Below are positions 5,860 to 10,043 of a stretch of DNA of 10,043 nucleotides, piece by piece. The translations under genes were made by a program, and so were the position numbers. The stretch covers positions 1-10,043 of the forward strand of contig JAZNXY010000034.1 of the NCBI GenBank assembly GCA_045594105.1. Direction: 5' to 3'. Each line of letters starts with the position of its first letter. The stretch's first letter is position 1. The DNA is from URNF01 sp045594105 (lineage in GTDB: Bacteria; Bacillota; Clostridia; Oscillospirales; Acutalibacteraceae). The notes under the pieces are model-generated. The model worked only from the letters and a program-made list of their open reading frames with translations, was not told the origin of the DNA and did no database searches.

Positions 5860-7953
5860 TTATCTGACGCCGAACAGCAAATCACTGTAAGAGGGGAACG
5901 GCCAGTAGCTTTTACCTGTTTTTTCTTCCATGGTATCCGCATCTGCACGCATCTCCTGCATGGCAGGGAGGACAGTTTCACGGTAAAAACGTGCAATGCT
6001 GACCGTGTCTTTCAACGTTTTTACGGTTTGCAAAGCCGCAGCAAGTGCTTCGGTTTTTTTGTAGAAGCTGCAGGTGAGAGCGGAAAGCTCCGCTATCAGC
6101 TGTTCTTCTACCGAAACACAAGCGCTCGGCAGCAACTGCTTTTTGCGAAGTGCCGTTTCGCAGAGGTCGCTTTGGTATTTTTCTACTGCAGGAAGGATTT
6201 CACGCCTTGCCATATCCAGCATGGTTTGTGCTTCAATGTGCAGGATTTTTGCGTAGTTTTCCATCAAAATTTCGTGACGGGAAACCAATTCCGAGCGGGT
6301 GTATACTTTGTACTTTTCGTAGAAAGCGATATTCTCCTCGGTGATAAGGAAGGGGAGTGCATCGGTGGTAGAACGCAGATTGAGCAAGCCACGTTTTTCT
6401 GCTTCTTGCACCCACGCATCGTCATAGCCGTTGCCGTTGAAGATGATGCGTTTGTGATCTTTGAGTACCCGCACGATAAGGTTGTGTACCGCAGAATTGA
6501 AATCCTCTGCACCTTCCAAAACGGTTGCAAAATCGTCAAGCGATTCTGCAACAGCGGTGTTGAGAACGGTGTTGGGGTCTGCAACCGATTGGGAAGAACC
6601 GGGCATACGGAACTCAAACTTATTACCTGTAAAGGCAAGCGGAGACGTACGGTTGCGGTCGGTGTTGTCCTTGGGGAAACGAGGGAGAATATGTACGCCG
6701 ACCTTCATAATGGTCTGCTCTTTCACATCGTAGGCGTTGCCCTGCTCAATCGCATCCAGAATGCCGGTGAGTTCATCGCCGAGGAAAACGGATACAATGG
6801 CAGGCGGCGCTTCACTGGCACCTAAGCGGTGGTCGTTACCTGCTCCTGCCGTGGAAATACGAAGCAAATCCTGGTGCTTGTCCACAGCACGCAGTACTGC
6901 ACAAAGGAACAAGAGGAACTGTGCATTTTCGTGCGGTGTGTCGCCGGGCTCCAGCAGGTTGATGCCGGTGTCGGTGGAAACGGACCAGTTGTTGTGCTTG
7001 CCACTGCCGTTGACACGGGCAAACGGTTTTTCATGCAGCAGACACACAAGGCCGTGCCGTTGTGCCACCTTTTTCATGATCTCCATAGTAAGCTGGTTAT
7101 GATCGGCGGCGATGTTGGTAGTAGTGAAAATGGGCGCTAATTCGTGCTGCGCAGGTGCCGCTTCGTTGTGCTCGGTTTTGGAGAGAATACCGAGCTTCCA
7201 AAGCTCCTCGTCTACGTCACGCATATAGGCGGAAACACGGGATTTGATAGCACCGAAATAATGATCTTCAAGCTCCTGCCCTTTTGGCGGCTTTGCACCG
7301 AATAAGGTACGACCGGTGAAAATAAGATCGTGCCGTTTATCAAACAATTCTTCGGGAATCAGGAAATACTCCTGCTCTGCACCAAGCGTGGTGCGTACCA
7401 TGTGCACGTCATCGTGACCGAACAGCTTCAGCAAGCGGAGCGCCTGTTTGTTGATGGCTTCCATAGAACGCAGGAGAGGGGTTTTCTTATCCAATGCCTC
7501 GCCACCGTAGGAACAGAAGCAAGTGGGGATGCATAGGGTATTATCCTTGATGAATGCATAAGAGGACGGATCCCAAGCGGTATAACCACGTGCTTCAAAG
7601 GTGGCACGTAAGCCGCCCGACGGGAAGCTGGAAGCATCCGATTCACCTTTCACAAGTTCTTTGCCCGAAAACTCCATGATGACGCCGCTGTCGCCGCTGG
7701 CAGAGACAAAGCTGTCGTGCTTTTCTGCGGTGACACCGGTCAAGGGCTGGAACCAATGGGTATAGTGGGTCGCACCCTTTTCCAGAGCCCAATCCTTCAT
7801 AGCACTGGCAACAACACCTGCGATAGCCGGATCGAGATGCTTGCCGAGTTCGATTGTACGGCGTAGGGTTTTATACGTGTCTGCGGGCAAACGTTCGCGC
7901 ATAACGGTGTCATTAAACACCATTGTGCCGAAGATTTCCGGTACTGTACTCAT
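5860..7953 (-). CDS. glnN: Glutamine synthetase type III (GlnN)
   Basis: Makes glutamine from glutamate, ammonia and ATP in the cytoplasm; type III enzymes form large dodecamers. The length of 697 residues fits this class (about 700-730), far longer than type I. The type III N-terminal domain is clear (FGTMVFNDTVMRERLP at 8-23; DWALEKGATHYTHWFQPLTG at 54-73). Catalytic-barrel motifs follow: GAEQEYFLIP (191-200), NEAAPAQHEL (263-272), NGSGKHNNWS (315-324), AGNDHRLGASEAPPA (371-385), NRTSPLAF (434-441) and KFEFRMPGSSQSVADPN (445-461). An alpha-helical C-terminal region, usual in type III, completes it. The ATG at 7953 has AAGGAG 11 bases upstream. It is a single-gene transcript with a perfect promoter at 7996-8024 and a terminator at 5815-5844. 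No frameshift or missing catalytic residue was seen. Confidence 0.97.
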   Translation of the reverse strand: MSTVPEIFGTMVFNDTVMRERLPADTYKTLRRTIELGKHLDPAIAGVVASAMKDWALEKGATHYTHWFQPLTGVTAEKHDSFVSASGDSGVIMEFSGKELVKGESDASSFPSGGLRATFEARGYTAWDPSSYAFIKDNTLCIPTCFCSYGGEALDKKTPLLRSMEAINKQALRLLKLFGHDDVHMVRTTLGAEQEYFLIPEELFDKRHDLIFTGRTLFGAKPPKGQELEDHYFGAIKSRVSAYMRDVDEELWKLGILSKTEHNEAAPAQHELAPIFTTTNIAADHNQLTMEIMKKVAQRHGLVCLLHEKPFARVNGSGKHNNWSVSTDTGINLLEPGDTPHENAQFLLFLCAVLRAVDKHQDLLRISTAGAGNDHRLGASEAPPAIVSVFLGDELTGILDAIEQGNAYDVKEQTIMKVGVHILPRFPKDNTDRNRTSPLAFTGNKFEFRMPGSSQSVADPNTVLNTAVAESLDDFATVLEGAEDFNSAVHNLIVRVLKDHKRIIFNGNGYDDAWVQEAEKRGLLNLRSTTDALPFLITEENIAFYEKYKVYTRSELVSRHEILMENYAKILHIEAQTMLDMARREILPAVEKYQSDLCETALRKKQLLPSACVSVEEQLIAELSALTCSFYKKTEALAAALQTVKTLKDTVSIARFYRETVLPAMQEMRADADTMEEKTGKSYWPFPSYSDLLFGVR

Positions 7954-7995
7954 AGACGGTATCTCTCCTTGTCAAAACTTGTCTATACAGAAATG

Positions 7996-8024
7996 ATTAT
8001 ACTGATACGCAGTACGATTGTCAA
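7996..8024 (-). promoter_or_regulatory. SigA-type promoter for glnN
   Basis: On the minus strand TTGACA (8019-8024) and TATAAT (7996-8001) both match consensus perfectly with the ideal 17-base spacer. Transcription should start near 7989, giving a leader of about 36 bases with no obvious riboswitch. It is divergent from the plus-strand promoter at 8048-8077, and the two -35 boxes are 23 bases apart. Confidence 0.9.
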
Positions 8025-8047
8025 GGTGTTTTCGAAATGTCTTATGA

Positions 8048-8077
8048 TTGACATTTGTAGCGGTTTTCCGCTATAAT
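8048..8077 (+). promoter_or_regulatory. SigA-type promoter for the DUF5662-esterase unit, with a palindrome in its spacer
   Basis: TTGACA (8048-8053) and TATAAT (8072-8077) are perfect consensus boxes 18 bases apart. The spacer contains AGCGG-TTTT-CCGCT (8059-8072), a 5-bp inverted repeat that touches the -10 box. That is a position where a repressor could compete with polymerase. Transcription would start near 8084, giving a leader of about 30 bases. Confidence 0.85.
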
Positions 8078-8113
8078 GATGAAGTAACGAACGGGAGAAG
8101 GCGGGAGAACGGC

Positions 8114-8650
8114 ATGAAATTTTGGGGGCATTTCCGTACGGTGACGGCACATCGCCACAAAGTGCTGCAGCACTGTATCAAAGCGGGTATTTTTTGGCGA
8201 GGTCTGACTCACGACCTTTCCAAGTTTTCGCCTGCGGAGTTTTTGGTGGGTGTGCGGTTTTACACCGACGGCACACGTAGTCCCAACGAGGCGGAAAGAC
8301 GTGAATACGGGTATTCCAAGGCGTGGATGCACCACAAAGGAAGAAACCGTCACCATTTTGAATATTGGACCGACTATAACCCCGATACTAAGCGAATGCA
8401 GCCGCTGCCGATGCCGGACGTGTTTTTGGTGGAGATGGCGTGTGATCGTATTGCAGCAAGTAAGATTTATGCGAAAGAAAATTACACCGATCGTTTTCCG
8501 CTTGACTATTTTTTGCGTGGAAAGCCCACCCGCAACATTCATCCCGAAACGTCGGAAAAACTGGAACGTATTTTGACAATGCTGGCAGAAGAAGGGGAAG
8601 AGGTTACCTTCCGCTATCTGCGTGAGATGACACGGAGGAAAAAGATATGA
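8114..8650 (+). CDS. DUF5662-like protein, predicted His-rich metal-binding protein of unknown function
   Basis: A soluble protein of 178 residues that resembles the DUF5662 family common in Clostridia; the family name is from memory, and no function is established to my knowledge. Conserved-looking polar clusters are HFRTVTAHRHKVLQHC (6-21), GLTHDLSKFSPAEF (30-43), the histidine-rich WMHHKGRNRHHFEYW (71-85) and EMACDRIAASKIY (107-119). The HD pair (33-34) with later HH, HH and E/D residues looks like a metal-dependent, HD-domain-like active site, but this is inference. The ATG at 8114 has GGGAG (8103-8107) 6 bases upstream; the frame is open further upstream, but those codons fall inside the promoter. 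Its TGA overlaps the ATG of the lipoprotein gene (ATGA, 8647-8650), so the two are co-transcribed and probably translationally coupled. Confidence 0.8.
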   Translation: MKFWGHFRTVTAHRHKVLQHCIKAGIFWRGLTHDLSKFSPAEFLVGVRFYTDGTRSPNEAERREYGYSKAWMHHKGRNRHHFEYWTDYNPDTKRMQPLPMPDVFLVEMACDRIAASKIYAKENYTDRFPLDYFLRGKPTRNIHPETSEKLERILTMLAEEGEEVTFRYLREMTRRKKI

Positions 8651-8847
8651 AAAAGATATGGGCTGTATTGCTGTGTGTGTCTATGCTTCTGGCCTTGGCG
8701 GCTTGCAACAAATCACCGCAGGTATTTTCGGGAGAAAGTGTTGTCGCAAACGGCGATGAGACGCAACGCTCTACCGAAAAGGTAAACGATACAACGGAAA
8801 AGAAAACGAAAAAACCACCGCTATTACCGAAAAAACAACTAAAATAA
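8647..8847 (+). CDS. 5' fragment of frameshifted lipoprotein esterase: signal peptide and start of linker
   Basis: This 66-codon frame encodes a lipoprotein signal peptide (MKKIWAVLLCVSMLLALAAC, with lipobox LAAC and Cys20 as the lipid-attachment residue). A polar, Thr/Lys-rich spacer begins after it (TEKVNDTTEKKTKK). The frame then enters an A6 run at 8809-8814 and ends at TAA 8845-8847. The same kind of Thr/Lys linker continues in the -1 frame and leads into an esterase, so this is almost certainly the first part of one gene and not a separate small protein. The start is well supported by GGAGG (8634-8638) 8 bases upstream and the ATGA overlap with the DUF5662-like gene. The break may be a sequence error, a real mutation or a slippage site. 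Confidence 0.8.
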   Translation: MKKIWAVLLCVSMLLALAACNKSPQVFSGESVVANGDETQRSTEKVNDTTEKKTKKPPLLPKKQLK

Positions 8848-10028
8848 CGAAAACAAAAAAGACCGGAAAAACTACAACAAGCCGTACTGTGCCGACAACT
8901 ACCAAGTATACGTTGCCGACAGAGGGGTACCAACCCGTGACAGCATCGATGGCGTTACTCGCCGAAGAAAGGAAGGTGCGTTTCCTGGGACGTACTTATA
9001 CCTATTTCGGAGAAGAGTCCCGTGGAATGACGTATGGTAACACGGGGTTTGTGCTGCAAGGTAATCTTTCGGGCGACGTTTCCATGCAGGTTCAGGTAGA
9101 AAAATCCTGTTGTGCCATCAATATCACGGTAGACGGAAAGCATCGTACCGAATGGGTGAATAAAGGTTTAAAAACAGTGATCTTGGCGGAGGGATTGACC
9201 AAGGGAAGCCACACCATTACCGTTACCAAAGGCACCGCACACCACGCAGGCGAATTGGAGATAGAAACGGTATTTTTTGCGGGTGTCTTACAGACAACAC
9301 CGACACCCGAAAAGCTGCAGATTGAGTTTATAGGTGACTCGGTGACGGTGGGCGAAGGTATGTATGGAAAACAGGCCGATTTCCCGTCGCTTGCCGAGAC
9401 GTATAACACCTACGACGGCTATGCGGTACAGGTAGCACGTTATCTTAGCGCAGGCATCTCCACCGTCGCACAGTGCGGTGCGAAAATTCCCGGTATGACC
9501 ACCCAGTATAATGCGGCAACCGACGGCGAAAAGGATATCGTGGTCATCAACCTCGGTAGCAATGACTTTGGTTGGTCTAACCTGTCCGGTTTGGATATTA
9601 AAAACGATTATTATCCGTCCGGCACCACCAATATCAAGGTAAAAGATGCAATTACGGGTCTTATTGAGGATGTTCGCACAGCACAGCCCGATGCCTACAT
9701 CATTTGGACCTACGGTATGATGTTTGATTTGCATTTAGGTGCATTGGAAGACATTATTAACGAGTATGCAGCAGCGACCAACGACAACAAGTTGATGTTC
9801 TGCGATCTGTCTGCCGCAAAGGATAACACAGGTAACGCAAGTCACCCGTCCACTGTTGGCAACAACAATGCGGCCTTGGTTCTCACCGGCTTTATCCGTG
9901 AAAATTGTGCTGAATTGTTAAGTTCTGTACCGACTCCCGAAAAAACCTATGCAACCGACCGCACGCTCAAAGTGGCGTGCGTCGGTGACAGCATCACCGC
10001 ATTGGGCTATTGGGATAACAATATGCGC
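8811..10028 (+). CDS. Main part of surface esterase: Thr/Lys linker, CE2-like domain, SGNH hydrolase domain, start of a second SGNH domain (partial)
   Basis: This frame has no stop from 8811 to the contig end and continues the lipoprotein begun at 8647 after a -1 shift. In order it encodes a Thr/Lys linker (to about 8920), a beta-rich domain from VRFLGRTYTYFG (8976 on), typical of the CE2 N-terminal jelly roll, and an SGNH domain. That domain shows FIGDSVTVGEG (Ser codon 9339), the block-II Gly in QCGAKIPG, NLGSNDF (9549-9569) and NASHPS with the catalytic His at 9843. Asn stands where the usual Asp lies three residues before that His; some CE2 enzymes work with a Ser-His pair. A second nucleophile motif, VACVGDSITALG (Ser codon 9990), opens another SGNH domain cut off by adapter at 10029. 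Such enzymes remove acetyl groups from polysaccharides outside the cell. The internal ATG at 8949 has no ribosome site or signal peptide. Confidence 0.8.
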
Positions 10029-10043
10029 AAGTCGGATCGTAGC
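10029..10043. other. Truncated DNBSEQ adapter at the contig end
   Basis: The last 15 bases (AAGTCGGATCGTAGC) are identical to 74-88, the start of the MGI read-2 adapter. The esterase reading frame happens to stay open through them (KSDRS), but these codons are not genomic. The real sequence stops at 10028. Confidence 0.93.

Noticed and set aside
5845..5900. A possible promoter for the SDR gene inside the end of glnN (TTGCTG-17-TAACAT on the minus strand)
   Set aside because: The -35 box is a poor match and the -10 only partial; any transcript would also have to pass the terminator at 5815-5844.
5770..6825. A 351-codon open frame on the plus strand opposite the end of glnN and the start of the SDR gene
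   Set aside because: It spans the bidirectional terminator and lies antisense to conserved type III glutamine synthetase residues; its composition (many Phe and Cys) is that of a shadow frame.
8949..10028. An independent esterase gene starting at the ATG at 8949
   Set aside because: No ribosome site precedes it and the product would lack a signal peptide, while the upstream linker in the same frame continues the lipoprotein spacer.

Overview
This window is chromosomal sequence from what looks like an uncultured Firmicute, most likely a Clostridia/Oscillospirales-type gut bacterium. That placement is an inference. It rests on near-consensus SigA promoters, strong AGGAG ribosome binding sites, a type III glutamine synthetase, a livJHMG cassette with a lipoprotein-type binding protein, and a DUF5662-like protein. 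The true genomic part is about 158-10028. Both ends are sequencing artefact: 74-157 is a complete DNBSEQ (MGI/BGI) adapter with a 10-base index, 1-73 is a second copy of 158-230 brought in by that adapter junction, and 10029-10043 is the first 15 bases of the same adapter. I found no phage, insertion sequence, CRISPR array or RNA gene.

Layout. (1) 158-4073, minus strand: a branched-chain amino acid ABC uptake operon in the order livJ (lipoprotein receptor), livH and livM (permeases), livG (ATPase, cut off by the contig end). A TTGACA-18-TATAAT promoter drives livJ through a leader with two overlapping hairpins. A hairpin between livJ and livH probably lets only part of transcription into the permease genes. 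(2) 4121-5796, minus strand: a two-gene unit, a short-chain dehydrogenase followed by a calcineurin-like metallophosphoesterase, joined by a TAATG stop/start overlap. (3) 5815-7953, minus strand: glnN, a full-length type III glutamine synthetase, ending in a strong bidirectional terminator and driven by a perfect TTGACA-17-TATAAT promoter. (4) 8048 to the end, plus strand: divergently transcribed from its own TTGACA-18-TATAAT promoter, a DUF5662-like gene overlapping by ATGA a secreted lipoprotein esterase. The esterase is broken by a -1 frameshift in an A6 run, has a CE2-like N-terminal domain plus an SGNH domain, and starts a second SGNH domain just as the contig ends.

How the genes fit together. 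livJHMG (with livF presumably beyond the edge) imports leucine, isoleucine and valine, and GlnN assimilates ammonia into glutamine, so two parts of nitrogen nutrition lie close together. The esterase would sit on the outer face of the membrane and could deacetylate plant or wall polysaccharides. The dehydrogenase and phosphoesterase are recognisable as families only; their substrates cannot be read from sequence.

I looked for a new system and did not find a convincing one. The most useful observations are the adapter chimera, the frameshifted tandem esterase lipoprotein, and the regulatory structures upstream of livJ and glnN.
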